The notes: generated by a model from the letters alone, not told the origin. A stretch of DNA of 64,000 bases from Bradyrhizobium sp. BR13661 (GCF_029892425.1 NZ_JARXWB010000005.1:1-64000), one strand, 5' to 3'. Positions 25,689-34,492 are shown, counted from the first letter of the stretch. A program made the numbers and translations.

Positions 25689-26246
25689 CTATTTGGCCTT
25701 GCCCAGCGGCAGCAGGTTGACGATCTTCTCGCCAAGCCGCATCAAGGCGACCAGCCGCGGCCGCGGCACTTTCAGCATCTGCATGAACCAGTGATCGGCG
25801 AGCTCGGTGAAGGCGAGCATCTCCTTCAGCCGCTTGCTCGCGACCGGATTGATGGTCGGATCGTCGGCGGCATCGGTGACGCAGGCCCTGAGCGCCGTGA
25901 TCGCCGGATCGAGCTCCCGCTCCTTGCGCCGCGCCGCGATCCGGGCCGCAACCTCCCAGATGTCGGTCTCCGCTTCGTAATGATCGCGCCGGTCGCCGAG
26001 GATCGGCACCCGCCGGATCAGGTTCCAGGCGAGCAGTTCCTTCAACGAGTTGGAGACGTTGGAGCGGGCCATGCCGAGCGTGTCGGCGATGTCCTCCGCT
26101 GTCATCGGCGCCTCCGCGAGATAGAGCAGCCCGTGGATCTGGCTGACCGAGCGGTTGACGCCCCACTGATCCCCCATGTCGCCCCAATGCAGGATGAAGC
26201 GCTCGACGGCGGCGGGGAGTTTCTTCTTTCCGGTTGTTTCTGTCAT
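25689..26246 (-). CDS. GbsR/MarR-family transcriptional regulator
   Basis: The 185-residue protein is a winged-helix regulator of the GbsR branch of MarR. FILHWGDMGDQWGVNRSVSQIHGLLYLAE precedes the helix-turn-helix MTAEDIADTLGMARSNVSNSLKEL, followed by the wing with VPILGDRRDHYEAE. It is the first gene of the operon with DUF4166 and the epimerase. The ATG at 26246 is embedded in a perfect palindrome (26237-26254) likely to be its own operator. A frame starting at 26309 is possible but would put the palindrome inside the gene. Confidence 0.88.
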   Translation of the reverse strand: MTETTGKKKLPAAVERFILHWGDMGDQWGVNRSVSQIHGLLYLAEAPMTAEDIADTLGMARSNVSNSLKELLAWNLIRRVPILGDRRDHYEAETDIWEVAARIAARRKERELDPAITALRACVTDAADDPTINPVASKRLKEMLAFTELADHWFMQMLKVPRPRLVALMRLGEKIVNLLPLGKAK

Positions 26247-26254
26247 GACAGAAA
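26237..26254. promoter_or_regulatory. perfect 18-bp palindrome over a start codon, probable GbsR operator
   Basis: TTTCTGTCATGACAGAAA reads the same on both strands and is centred on the first codons of the GbsR-like gene (CAT complement at 26244-26246). Binding there would block initiation, the expected mode of an autorepressor of the MarR type. The half-site TTCTGTCAT recurs at 61516-61524, again over a start codon. Confidence 0.7.
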
Positions 26255-26398
26255 TATCTGACGCCTTCGATTGCGTGTCAAGTGCCGTCGGGCGCCTTGC
26301 GTCCTGCATACCGTTCGCAATATTTGCCTAAAAACGTCCCAGAGAATCGGAACCAAACGCCGTGACGAGCGTTTGCCCCGGTCGAGGCGGGGTCCGGA

Positions 26399-27919
26399 AT
26401 GATCAGAAACTTCAGTCAACAGAGAGACTTGTTCGAGAGCGAACGCAGTTTCCGGCTGTTGGTTGAAGGAGTCGCCGACTACGCGCTCTACATGCTCGAT
26501 CCCAATGGGATCATTACCAGCTGGAATATCGGCGGCGAGCGGATCAAGGGCTACACGCCCGCGGAGATCCTCGGCCAGCATTTCTCGCGCTTCTACACCG
26601 AGACCGATCGCGCCAACGGCAAGCCTGCCCGGGCGCTCGGCATCGCACGGAACCAGGGTCGCTACGAGGAGGAAGGCTGGCGCGTCCGCAAGGACGGCAC
26701 CTTCTTCTGGGCAAGCGTCGTGATCGACCCCATCTATGAAGGCGGCACCCTCGTCGGCTACGCCAAGATCACCCGCGACATCACCGAGCGCCGCAATACG
26801 CAATTGAAGCTCGAGGCGATGCAGACGCAGCTTGCCGAGTCGCAGAAGTTCGACGCGCTCGGCCAGCTCACCGGCGGTGTCGCGCACGACTTCAACAATT
26901 TGCTGATGATCATCAGCGGCAGCCTTCATATCCTCAAGAAAGGCGACGTCGACGATCCCAAGTTTCAGCGCGCGATCTTGGCGATCGAGACGGCCAGCAA
27001 GCGCGGCGCCGCGCTGACGGGACAGCTCTTGAGCTTCGCGCGGCGCCAGAGCGTCAATCCGCAGCCGATCCATTTCGCCGACCGCATCGCGGCGATCCGC
27101 GAAGTGCTTCACGCCGGCGTCGGCAGCGCTGTTCGCCTCGCCTTCGACATCGAGCACGACGTCTGGCCGATCAAGGCCGACGTCTCCGAGCTCGAGACGG
27201 GGCTGCTCAATCTCGTCATCAATGCACGCGATGCCATGCCTGATGGCGGCACAGTGACGATCGGCGCGCGCAACACCGTGCTCGACGACCCGCTCCACAG
27301 CGGCGAATTCGTTGCCATCACCGTTGCCGACACCGGGCTCGGCATCCCCTCCGACGTCGTCGACAAGATATTCGAGCCGTTTTTCACGACGAAGCCGGTC
27401 GGCAAAGGCACTGGTCTCGGCCTGTCACAGGTGCACGGCTTTGCGCACCAGGCCGGAGGCACGGTCAAGGTCGCGAGCGAGCTCGGCAAGGGCACGACCT
27501 TCACCATCCTGCTGCCGCGCGAAACCGCGAGCATGCCGAGCGAAGCGCCCGAGCCGACGCCCGCGCGGGGCAGCGGCACGGTGCTGCTGGTCGAGGACAA
27601 TCCTGATGTCGCGATCGTCAGCACCGGTCTGCTGGAACAGCTCGGCTACCACGTGCGCCGGGTCGCAGATGCCGAAGCCGCGCTGCGCGAGCTCGAGCAC
27701 AACGGCGTCGACTTCGTCTTCTCCGACATCGTCATGCCCGGCAAGATGGATGGCCTCGGCCTTGCTCACCTCCTGCGGCAGACCCACCCCGACCTGCCGA
27801 TCCTGCTCGCCACCGGCTACAGCGAAGTCGCCGCCGGCGTCCGCGGCGACTTCCCGATCCTGCGCAAGCCGTATGAAATCCACGAACTGAGCGAAGCGAT
27901 CTCCAAGCTGCCGCGGTGA
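26399..27919 (+). CDS. PAS-domain hybrid histidine kinase
   Basis: This 506-residue protein has a PAS domain (about 15-135, ADYALYMLDPNGIITSWN), then HisKA with phospho-acceptor His163 in GGVAHDFNNLL, then the ATPase domain (about 205-375, VINARDAMPDGG and GTGLGLSQVHG). A receiver domain (about 390-505) follows, with Asp443 in VFSDIVMPG. No membrane segment is present, so it senses a cytosolic signal. No cognate regulator gene is adjacent. The plan is similar to the larger kinase at 38110, probably an ancient paralogue. It runs divergently from the GbsR operon with about 150 bp between. Confidence 0.93.
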   Translation: MIRNFSQQRDLFESERSFRLLVEGVADYALYMLDPNGIITSWNIGGERIKGYTPAEILGQHFSRFYTETDRANGKPARALGIARNQGRYEEEGWRVRKDGTFFWASVVIDPIYEGGTLVGYAKITRDITERRNTQLKLEAMQTQLAESQKFDALGQLTGGVAHDFNNLLMIISGSLHILKKGDVDDPKFQRAILAIETASKRGAALTGQLLSFARRQSVNPQPIHFADRIAAIREVLHAGVGSAVRLAFDIEHDVWPIKADVSELETGLLNLVINARDAMPDGGTVTIGARNTVLDDPLHSGEFVAITVADTGLGIPSDVVDKIFEPFFTTKPVGKGTGLGLSQVHGFAHQAGGTVKVASELGKGTTFTILLPRETASMPSEAPEPTPARGSGTVLLVEDNPDVAIVSTGLLEQLGYHVRRVADAEAALRELEHNGVDFVFSDIVMPGKMDGLGLAHLLRQTHPDLPILLATGYSEVAAGVRGDFPILRKPYEIHELSEAISKLPR

Positions 27920-27949
27920 ACAACCCTCAGGGAGCTGATTACCCGAGGG

Positions 27950-28552
27950 CTATCTAACGAAGCTTAGATAGGACGCCAGCGCTTCGACTTCGGCCGGGCC
28001 CAACGAGCGGGCGACGATCGGCATCGGCGTTCCCACTCCCGAGTGATAGCCTTGGCCCCACTGCTCCAGCCGGGTCTTCAGGTAAACATAAGCCAGTCCC
28101 CCGAGGCGAGGAATGTCCCGCACACCTTCGGCGTTCGGACCATGGCATGCATAGCAGGACGCGACGTTCGCTTCTGGAATGCCTTCGAGGTAAATCGCTC
28201 TGCCCCGTGCGGCAAGGCCCCTGTCGCCGTCACCGGCGGGCTTTGGCGGAATGGACGCGAAATAGGCCGCAAGGTCGCGCGCGTCCTGGGGCGCAAGCGC
28301 GGCGACGGCACCCCACATGTACTGCTTTGAAAACGGATTATCGCGCGTGTGGTCGCGGAAGCTCCTGATCTGACTCTCGATATATTGCGAACGCTGACCA
28401 GCCAGCCGCGGCGCAACCGTGTATCCCTGTCCCCCAGTGCCATGGCACCACGTGCAATTGCGGACCCGGGCGTCGCCTCCGTCCCATGCGAGCGCCGGTG
28501 CGATCGAGCCCACGATGGCCAGAACCACGATTTTCCAACCGATGCCCTTCAT
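27950..28552 (-). CDS. diheme c-type cytochrome (c4-like)
   Basis: The 200-residue exported protein (signal peptide to about residue 22) has two heme-binding motifs: CTWCH at 33-37 and CYACH at 133-137. The two halves share the plan of cytochrome c4 or soxX/cccA-like diheme proteins (RLAGQRSQYIESQI and LGGLAYVYLKTRL). It is the last gene of the minus-strand cytochrome operon, 59 bp after the paralogous cytochrome gene. It would act as a periplasmic electron carrier. The first half has WCHGTGGQG and the second ACHGPNAEG. Confidence 0.88.
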   Translation of the reverse strand: MKGIGWKIVVLAIVGSIAPALAWDGGDARVRNCTWCHGTGGQGYTVAPRLAGQRSQYIESQIRSFRDHTRDNPFSKQYMWGAVAALAPQDARDLAAYFASIPPKPAGDGDRGLAARGRAIYLEGIPEANVASCYACHGPNAEGVRDIPRLGGLAYVYLKTRLEQWGQGYHSGVGTPMPIVARSLGPAEVEALASYLSFVR

Positions 28553-28611
28553 GAGCCCACGCTATCGCGCCTCAGGTTTGCGGACGCCGCAGATTTGAAA
28601 CGGCGTTACCG

Positions 28612-29289
28612 TCATTGCAGATAACCGACATAGGCTGCGACCGCTTCGACCTGGGAGCGCGACAGGTTGTGCGCCGTCGGCGCCATGATCGCCGAGGTAT
28701 CGACCGCCGAACCTAGGCCTCGCACTTTCGCCCATCCCGTGAGCTGGCCGACCGTATAGTCGTAAAGCTGGCCCGCAAGGCGCGGGATTTCGTTCTGGCC
28801 CTTGCCATCGGTGCCGTGACAGGCCGAGCACGCCGGCACGTTGGCCTCCGGAATCCCTTCCTCGTAAATACGCTTGCCGACCGCCAGAGAGCCGCGCGGC
28901 GCCGCTCCGAACGGCTTCGGATCGAGACTCTTGAAATGGGCGGCCAGGGCAGACACCATGGACGGGCTCAGCACGTGAGCGACGTTGGCCATGATCGGAT
29001 TGGTGCGCCTGCGTTCGATGAACGCCCGCAACTGGTTCTCCAAATATTGCGGCTGCTGCCCGGCCAGCCGCGGCATCGGAAAATATCCGCGATAGCCCTG
29101 ACCCGATAGCCCATGGCATGTCTTGCAATATTCGAGCTTGGCCTCGAGGCTTCCGCCGGAAGCGGCGCCCCTTTCCTCGGCATGACACGCGACGGAGAAG
29201 GCCAGCGCGAGCATCGATGCCCGCAAGGCCCTGCTCAGGCCGGCCGTGCTCCGCAGCATGATGCGCCTTCGTACCGAGGAGCGGGACAT
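28612..29289 (-). CDS. diheme c-type cytochrome (c4-like), paralogue of 31850 gene
   Basis: The 225-residue exported protein has heme motifs CKTCH and CSACH, with PMPRLAGQQPQYLENQLRAF and FIERRRTNPIMANV between them. It is closely similar to the plus-strand cytochrome gene at 31850, whose corresponding segment is PMPRLAGQQPEYVKNQLQAF. I set the start at 29289, where the ATG overlaps the TAA of the Omp gene (TAATG). A GTG at 29307 is less likely. Translational coupling suggests that porin, Omp and cytochrome are made together. It probably shuttles electrons across the periplasm. Confidence 0.88.
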   Translation of the reverse strand: MSRSSVRRRIMLRSTAGLSRALRASMLALAFSVACHAEERGAASGGSLEAKLEYCKTCHGLSGQGYRGYFPMPRLAGQQPQYLENQLRAFIERRRTNPIMANVAHVLSPSMVSALAAHFKSLDPKPFGAAPRGSLAVGKRIYEEGIPEANVPACSACHGTDGKGQNEIPRLAGQLYDYTVGQLTGWAKVRGLGSAVDTSAIMAPTAHNLSRSQVEAVAAYVGYLQ

Positions 29290-30059
29290 TACCAACCAGC
29301 TCCCCACATGTGGAAGTTCAGTCCGACCTTCACGACCTGAACGGTCTGGCTGACGCTGACCAAGCCCTGAGTCCCCGTGAGCGGATCAAACATATTCAGG
29401 TTGCCGCGACCGAACCCGTAGTAGTCATATTCGAAGTTAGCCGACCAGTGACGCGTGAAGGCCCAGTCGACGCCGGCGCCGACTGTCCAGCCGATCCGGT
29501 TGTCGAGGCCGCGGAAATCAAACGGCACGCCACCGATTGAGCCACTGACCTCGTATTTGTCGCCGGCCATCGCGACGCCGCCCTTTCCGTAAAGCAGGAC
29601 GTTGTCGAAGGCGTAACCGACGCGGGCAGTCACGCTGGTCAGAAAATCCGTGTTCGCCTGTACCAATGCCGTGTCGGGAACGCTGACCGGGAGTCCAACG
29701 GTCCTGTTGGCCTTCATGGTCGAGCCTGACGCGCTGCCCTCGATTCCAATCACGAAAGCGGAGGAAGCGAACTGATAGTCGCAGCCAATCTGACCACCAA
29801 TAACAGCGCCGGTCGGCCCCGGGTTGACGGTCGTTACCCCGACCGTCCCACCCGGACCAGCGTTGTCCTGCACCAGCTGCACCGGGTCGGTGATGTTCTT
29901 GGTGGCGAAGCCGCCACCAAGATGCATACCTCCGTAGCAGCCGGTCCAGTTGAAGCGCTCCGCGAAAGGAGCAGGCGGGACTGCCAGATCGGCAGCATGC
30001 GCCGATCCAATCACGCTCAGTGCGAGCGCTGCGGCATATGCGGCAATCGATTTTCTCAT
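29289..30059 (-). CDS. Omp25/31-type outer-membrane beta-barrel protein
   Basis: The 256-residue protein has a signal peptide ending ...GSAHAADL and the barrel signature of rhizobial Omp25/31 proteins: WTGCYGGMHLGGGF, then IGGQIGCDYQFASSAFVIGIEG, VTARVGYAFDNVLLYGKGG, and TVGAGVDWAFTRHWSANFEYDYY. It ends in aromatic W, as outer-membrane barrels do. The ATG at 30059 has an AGGAG ribosome site. It lies 25 bp after the cytochrome-porin gene and overlaps the next cytochrome gene by one base. It is probably structural or a partner of the electron conduit. Confidence 0.88.
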   Translation of the reverse strand: MRKSIAAYAAALALSVIGSAHAADLAVPPAPFAERFNWTGCYGGMHLGGGFATKNITDPVQLVQDNAGPGGTVGVTTVNPGPTGAVIGGQIGCDYQFASSAFVIGIEGSASGSTMKANRTVGLPVSVPDTALVQANTDFLTSVTARVGYAFDNVLLYGKGGVAMAGDKYEVSGSIGGVPFDFRGLDNRIGWTVGAGVDWAFTRHWSANFEYDYYGFGRGNLNMFDPLTGTQGLVSVSQTVQVVKVGLNFHMWGAGW

Positions 30060-30084
30060 GCGACGATCTCCTGAGCAGTCCGGC

Positions 30085-31668
30085 CTACATGGCGAACCAG
30101 GCGTGGAGGAACAGGCTGTTGTTGTCGTGGGCGGCGACCGAGGTGCCATTGAACTTGTTGTAGTAAGTGTATTGCAGGCCGATGCGGGCGTTGAACCACG
30201 GCCAGCCGATCATCTTGCTCGCCCCGAAGGGGATGTAGGCGATCTCGGCCTGCCAACCGTCGCTGTTGGGGGTCATGGCCAGTCCGCTGAGCGGGTCGGT
30301 GCCGTAAAGATTCGCGTCGGAAGTGCCCGAGATTTTGAAGTATTGGCCGGTGAGAACGACGCGGTTGTCGGCACCCATCGCCAGCGAGGCTTGCAGCTTC
30401 ATGCTGTTGACGAGATTGGTCGGATTGGCGGCGGCAAAGCTCGCAAAGCTCGAATCGAGCCGCTGATATTCGCGAATGTAGCTGCCACGCAGCGTCAGCC
30501 AGAAATCATCGCCCTGATATTGGTACTGCGTGTCGAAGCCGATGTCGGTGAACTTGTCCGACAAGGGATCGACCGCTGTCGTCCACGTCCCGAACGCCGT
30601 GTTGAGCCATGGATGGAGCTCGGAATACATGCCGAAGGTTCCGATCATCCACGTATTTCGGCCCCAGTGCGGCTCAAACGCCACGCGCCAATATGGCGCG
30701 ATGCCGCCAAGCTGTCCGACGCCGAACGGATCCGTCCCGAGCGCGTTCTGCTGGCTGAAGGAGAGCATCTTGTAGCCGGTCACTTCGAGATACAGCAGAT
30801 CGTTGATCATCGCGTAGGCGCCAACGCCGCCGACATGCGCGGCAAGCGCGCCCTCGACAACGGTTTTGGTGGCGGGCGTCGCCGCCAGGGTCGATACCGC
30901 GTACGGGAATCCCCAGGCCGGCGTCGTATTCCACAGATCCTGCACGGTCGGATTGTTGTTGGCGGTGATGCCGTAGACGATGTCGAGAGGTCCGACCATC
31001 GCGGTACTCGCAAAGCGAACGTCGGTGTTGTCCCACGTCCAGGTGTGCCCGAAGGGATCGCCAAATCCTCCGGCCGGCACAGCGTTGTAGGTGACCTGCG
31101 CGAAGGCGCCGATGTTGCTCGTGATCGCTCCGCCCCAGAAGATGCTGAACGGCGACATCACGGTGTTGTTGTTCGGGGCATAGGGATCTGTCGGCGGTGG
31201 CAGGTCCGCCTGCGTGTGGGTGAAGCCGACGACCGCCATCATCGAGATCGGCGGGACCCATTCCTTGCTATCGGCGTCGGCTTGAGATTGCGGGGCTACC
31301 GCCTTCGCGTAGCCGCGCAGCGAGTCGTACTCGGCGCGCACGCTCAGCGCATCGTTGGACGAGAACGGCGTCGTGCGGAATTGGCCGCCCCCGGCCGTAT
31401 ATCCGAGCAACTTGAAGCGCCGCCCGTAAGGCGTGAGCGCGGGGAAGTCGGTATGACAAGTGCCGCACGGTTGCCCGGTCTGGCGCGCGAAACTCGGCAG
31501 GGCCTGCGCAGGCGGAGCAAAACCGGTCGTCAGGCACAACGCTGAATACGCGAGCGCAGCAGCGGCCAACAGCCTTCGGATTGCACGAGACCTGAAACGA
31601 CGATCCCACTTGGCTCGCATCGCGTCATCCATCCACTCGCAGCATGCCGCCGGCGCGGTCATGAACAT
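30085..31668 (-). CDS. monoheme cytochrome-porin fusion, Cyc2-like
   Basis: This 527-residue exported protein has a signal segment (about 30-56), then one heme motif C68-G-T-C-H72 in FARQTGQPCGTCHTDFPALTPYGRRFKLLGY. About 400 residues of beta-barrel sequence with alternating aromatic and polar residues follow, ending in F-A-M. This is the plan of Cyc2, the outer-membrane fusion that takes electrons from Fe(II) in acidophiles and neutrophilic iron oxidisers. The same N-terminal motif also occurs in uncharacterised relatives. Start may be 31668, 31632 or 31620. It heads a four-gene operon with Omp and diheme cytochromes, fitting electron passage over the outer membrane. Substrate unproven. Confidence 0.8.
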   Translation of the reverse strand: MFMTAPAACCEWMDDAMRAKWDRRFRSRAIRRLLAAAALAYSALCLTTGFAPPAQALPSFARQTGQPCGTCHTDFPALTPYGRRFKLLGYTAGGGQFRTTPFSSNDALSVRAEYDSLRGYAKAVAPQSQADADSKEWVPPISMMAVVGFTHTQADLPPPTDPYAPNNNTVMSPFSIFWGGAITSNIGAFAQVTYNAVPAGGFGDPFGHTWTWDNTDVRFASTAMVGPLDIVYGITANNNPTVQDLWNTTPAWGFPYAVSTLAATPATKTVVEGALAAHVGGVGAYAMINDLLYLEVTGYKMLSFSQQNALGTDPFGVGQLGGIAPYWRVAFEPHWGRNTWMIGTFGMYSELHPWLNTAFGTWTTAVDPLSDKFTDIGFDTQYQYQGDDFWLTLRGSYIREYQRLDSSFASFAAANPTNLVNSMKLQASLAMGADNRVVLTGQYFKISGTSDANLYGTDPLSGLAMTPNSDGWQAEIAYIPFGASKMIGWPWFNARIGLQYTYYNKFNGTSVAAHDNNSLFLHAWFAM

Positions 31669-31708
31669 CGAGACACTGTCGAGCTAAAACCGAGCCGCCT
31701 CGAAGCGA

Positions 31709-31726
31709 CTGTTCAAAACAGAACAG
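31709..31726. promoter_or_regulatory. inverted repeat in divergent cytochrome promoter region
   Basis: CTGTTC-N6-GAACAG is a perfect 6-bp-arm dyad in the gap between the cytochrome-porin operon (minus) and the cytochrome gene (plus). Just downstream, TTGAT at 31732-31736 is a half of an FNR-like box, but the other half is poor. The nearby Crp/Fnr gene is a candidate regulator. Confidence 0.45.
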
Positions 31727-31849
31727 CAAATTTGATTTCGATAATGTGCGGCGTTTTAGCAACATGGATTGGGCGTAAACAAAGCAACGCTACGCACCAC
31801 GCTTGTCGTGAACAATTTGCAGGACAACTCCTATCATCGGGGGACGATT

Positions 31850-32497
31850 ATGAAGCTCCGTGAACTGAGGCCGATGCTGCTGGCAACATTCCTGATTGCC
31901 GGCGTTTCAGCGCCGAGCCTTGCGGAGGAGAAGGATGCCTCCGTTCCTGCGCAGGAGCTCAAGGCCAAGACTGACTACTGCAAGACCTGTCACGGCCTAT
32001 CGGGACAAGGTTTCCGGGGATCTCTTCCGATGCCGCGCCTGGCGGGGCAACAACCGGAATACGTAAAAAATCAATTGCAGGCCTTCATCGAGCGCAGGCG
32101 AACCAACCCGGTGATGTTCAACGTGTCGCATGTTCTGACGCCGACAATGCTCACGGCCCTTTCGACCTATTTCAAGGACCTCAACCCGAAGCCATTGGGG
32201 GGCGCGCCGAGGGACCAGCTGGCTGTCGGAAAGAAAATCTATGAAGAGGGCGTTCCTGCCGCCGAGGTCCCGCCATGCGCATCCTGCCACGGACCGGACG
32301 CCAAGGGCGCCGATGCGTTTCCGCGTCTGGCGGGTCAGCTGCACGACTACATGATCAGAAAGCTGACGAACTGGGACAAGGAGCGCGGCCAGGACAAGGC
32401 CAACCCCGACAATTCCGCGATCATGCAACCGATCGCCCACAATCTCACGGAAGTGCAGATCAAAGCCGTCGCAGCCTATCTCAGCTACCTGGAATAG
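31850..32497 (+). CDS. diheme c-type cytochrome (c4-like), divergent copy
   Basis: The 215-residue exported protein (signal peptide to about 25) has heme motifs CKTCH and CASCH. It matches the minus-strand cytochrome at 28612 through most of its length (e.g. QLQAFIERRRTNPVMFNVSHVL and GKKIYEEGVPAAEVP). The ATG at 31850 follows a GGGGGA ribosome site; the earlier ATG at 31769 lacks one. It runs divergently from the cytochrome-porin operon. As a duplicate it may give a second electron-carrier pool with different potential or timing. Confidence 0.88.
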   Translation: MKLRELRPMLLATFLIAGVSAPSLAEEKDASVPAQELKAKTDYCKTCHGLSGQGFRGSLPMPRLAGQQPEYVKNQLQAFIERRRTNPVMFNVSHVLTPTMLTALSTYFKDLNPKPLGGAPRDQLAVGKKIYEEGVPAAEVPPCASCHGPDAKGADAFPRLAGQLHDYMIRKLTNWDKERGQDKANPDNSAIMQPIAHNLTEVQIKAVAAYLSYLE

Positions 32498-32525
32498 GCT
32501 GGCCCCCGATTGATCACGCGACTGG

Positions 32526-33203
32526 CTAGAGTCCCAACATCGAGACGAGGAGTGCGGTGTAGACCTGAATCTTTCGACCGTGGCTGTCGTAGCTGATGTA
32601 TCCCTGCTCGCGAAACCTGTTCATGAAGGTGCTGATTCTGGATCGGGTCGTGCCAACCATCTCCGCAAGCGCTTCCTGGCTGAGGTTGATCTCATTCGGT
32701 CTTCCACCGTCTTGTCCCTGCTCGGCAAGGACCAGCAAAAGCCGCGCAAGCCGCTTTTCGCTCAGGTTCAGCAACTGGTCGCCCAAGTCCTCCTCGAGCC
32801 GCGTATTGCGCGACAGAAGATGCGCCATGAAGAATTTTGAGAATTCCGGCTCGGCACTCAGCGTCGACAGCATCACTTCGGTCGTTACGGAGGTGATCAG
32901 GCAATCTTCCAGCGCCACGACGGTTGCGGTCCGCGTGTTCGCGCTGCGCAAGCTGGTTTCACCGAAGAACTGTCCCTGCCCGATGATCCCAACGATGGCT
33001 TCCTTGCCGCGGTTGGAAAACGTCGCGACCTTGACCCGCCCCTTGCGGATGTAGCCTACGGTGTCGGCGGGCTCACCCTGGGTACAAATCTGCCAGCCGG
33101 CTTCAAACCGCTCCAACGTCACGCCGGCGGCGGGCCTGGTCAGGAATGCCTTGGGGTCGAACGGCGCTTTCACCGTTCTATCGAGCGGTGCTGCATCAGA
33201 CAT
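32526..33203 (-). CDS. Crp/Fnr-family transcriptional regulator
   Basis: This 225-residue protein has a cyclic-nucleotide-binding fold (about 25-140, with IGQGQFFGETSL) and a Crp-type winged helix (about 150-220, with LAEMVGTTRSRISTFMNRFREQG). No N-terminal FNR cysteine cluster is seen, so it is not oxygen-sensing by iron-sulfur cluster. ATG at 33203 is preferred over GTG at 33212. It converges on the diheme cytochrome gene and probably controls the cytochrome cluster. The effector ligand is unknown. Confidence 0.92.
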   Translation of the reverse strand: MSDAAPLDRTVKAPFDPKAFLTRPAAGVTLERFEAGWQICTQGEPADTVGYIRKGRVKVATFSNRGKEAIVGIIGQGQFFGETSLRSANTRTATVVALEDCLITSVTTEVMLSTLSAEPEFSKFFMAHLLSRNTRLEEDLGDQLLNLSEKRLARLLLVLAEQGQDGGRPNEINLSQEALAEMVGTTRSRISTFMNRFREQGYISYDSHGRKIQVYTALLVSMLGL

Positions 33204-33329
33204 GGCATGCACTTACCGATCTTGGGATCTTGAACACGGCCATTGATGCACTGCTCGCAACTGCGAGTGTTGCGACAGATCAAGGCCTTCACCTGCAATT
33301 GCGAGGCATTCTTGATTTTGGGGTGCGTT

Positions 33330-33629
33330 CTAGACCGTCGGCAGAACCGAGAACGCTTCCCCTGCCCTGCGCAGGTTCAGCTCATCCACGCTCGCCGTCT
33401 CGCTCGTCACGCTGTTCACGCGCGACGATGGCGGGCCGTGGCGGCACAACGCCACCATGTCGGCGACATGCTTCGGCGCACCCGCGAACAGCGCTTCGAC
33501 GCTGCCGTCGCGGCGGTTGCGCACCCAGCCTTCGAGACCGCTCGCTGTCGCCTGGTATTCGACCCAGGCGCGATAGCCGACGCCCTGGACGCGTCCGCGG
33601 ATCATGACCTGGAGGATCGCGCGGCTCAT
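33330..33629 (-). CDS. acyP: acylphosphatase
   Basis: The 99-residue enzyme hydrolyses acyl phosphates. The family signature [20 protein letters not shown] is visible, with the catalytic Arg near residue 23; [20 protein letters not shown] supplies the catalytic Asn. The ATG overlaps the stop of the isocitrate-lyase-family gene by 4 bp. They are co-transcribed, with pccA upstream. A role in removing stray acyl phosphates in propionate or carboxylation metabolism is an inference from context. Confidence 0.93.
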   Translation of the reverse strand: MSRAILQVMIRGRVQGVGYRAWVEYQATASGLEGWVRNRRDGSVEALFAGAPKHVADMVALCRHGPPSSRVNSVTSETASVDELNLRRAGEAFSVLPTV

Positions 33630-34492
33630 GTCTTCAGTCCAAGAAGGTCAGCGCTGCGCGCTTTCACCTCGGCCTCGCGCGTGACCCGACGGGTCAGCTC
33701 AGCCGAGGGCAATCCCTTCAGCGCCTTCGGCGGTATGCCATCGCGCAACGCCTTCTGGACGTCGTAGACGGCCTGCGTGGCCGCTGCGATCGGCGCGTGG
33801 CCCTGGAGCGCGATGCGGACGCGCTGGCCCGCGAGATAGTCGATCGCGTTCAGTTCGTCAGGCGCGCCACCGAGCACGATCGGCAGATGCGTGGCACCGA
33901 CGATCGCCTCGAGCTCGGCCCGCGACTTGATTCCCGTGAAGAACAGCGCATCGACACCAGTTGCTTCATAGGCTTTGGCGCGGCGGATCGCATCCTCGAT
34001 CGAGGTGATCGAGGCGGCACCGGTGCGGCCCATGATGACCAGCGAGGCATCGCCGCGCGCATCGAGTGCCGCCTTCATCTTGCCGACGCCCTCCTCCAGC
34101 GAGATCAGCTGCGCCTTCGGCTCGCCGAAGGCAGCCGGCAGCAGCGTGTCCTCGATGGTGAGGCCGGCCGCACCCGCCGTTTCCAGCTCCTGCACCGTGC
34201 GGCGGACATTGAGCGCATTGCCATAGCCGTGATCGGCATCGACCAGCACCGGCAGGCTTGCGGCGCGCGACATCCGCCGCATCTGCTCGGCAAGCTCGGT
34301 GAGCGTGATCAGGGTGACGTCGGGGTCGCCAAGCACAGCGAGCGAAGCGACCGAGCCGCCGAACATACCGAGCGGAAAGCCGAGGTCCTCGGCGATGCGG
34401 ATCGAGATCGCGTCATAGACCGAGCCAGGATGGACGCAAGCCGAGCCCGACAGGATGGAGCGCAGTTTTTCGCGGCGGGAACGAAAGGCCAT
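33626..34492 (-). CDS. isocitrate lyase/PEP mutase-family protein (oxaloacetate decarboxylase-like)
   Basis: The 288-residue protein is a (beta/alpha)8 enzyme of the ICL/PEPM superfamily. Its sequence has [16 protein letters not shown], the metal site [12 protein letters not shown], and [10 protein letters not shown]. Relatives include oxaloacetate decarboxylase and methylisocitrate lyase; the usual KKCGH loop of true isocitrate lyases is not seen. I chose ATG at 34492; the TTG upstream has no good ribosome site. It lies 59 bp after pccA, suggesting a link to propionyl-CoA or oxaloacetate metabolism. Confidence 0.85.
   Translation of the reverse strand: MAFRSRREKLRSILSGSACVHPGSVYDAISIRIAEDLGFPLGMFGGSVASLAVLGDPDVTLITLTELAEQMRRMSRAASLPVLVDADHGYGNALNVRRTVQELETAGAAGLTIEDTLLPAAFGEPKAQLISLEEGVGKMKAALDARGDASLVIMGRTGAASITSIEDAIRRAKAYEATGVDALFFTGIKSRAELEAIVGATHLPIVLGGAPDELNAIDYLAGQRVRIALQGHAPIAAATQAVYDVQKALRDGIPPKALKGLPSAELTRRVTREAEVKARSADLLGLKT

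Noticed and set aside
29950..31545. 531-codon plus-strand frame opposite the cytochrome-porin gene
   Set aside because: Antisense shadow; the minus strand shows signal peptide, CxxCH and barrel sequence.
31732..31744. FNR box TTGAT-N4-ATAAT
   Set aside because: Only one half matches the consensus; kept only as a remark with the better dyad at 31709.
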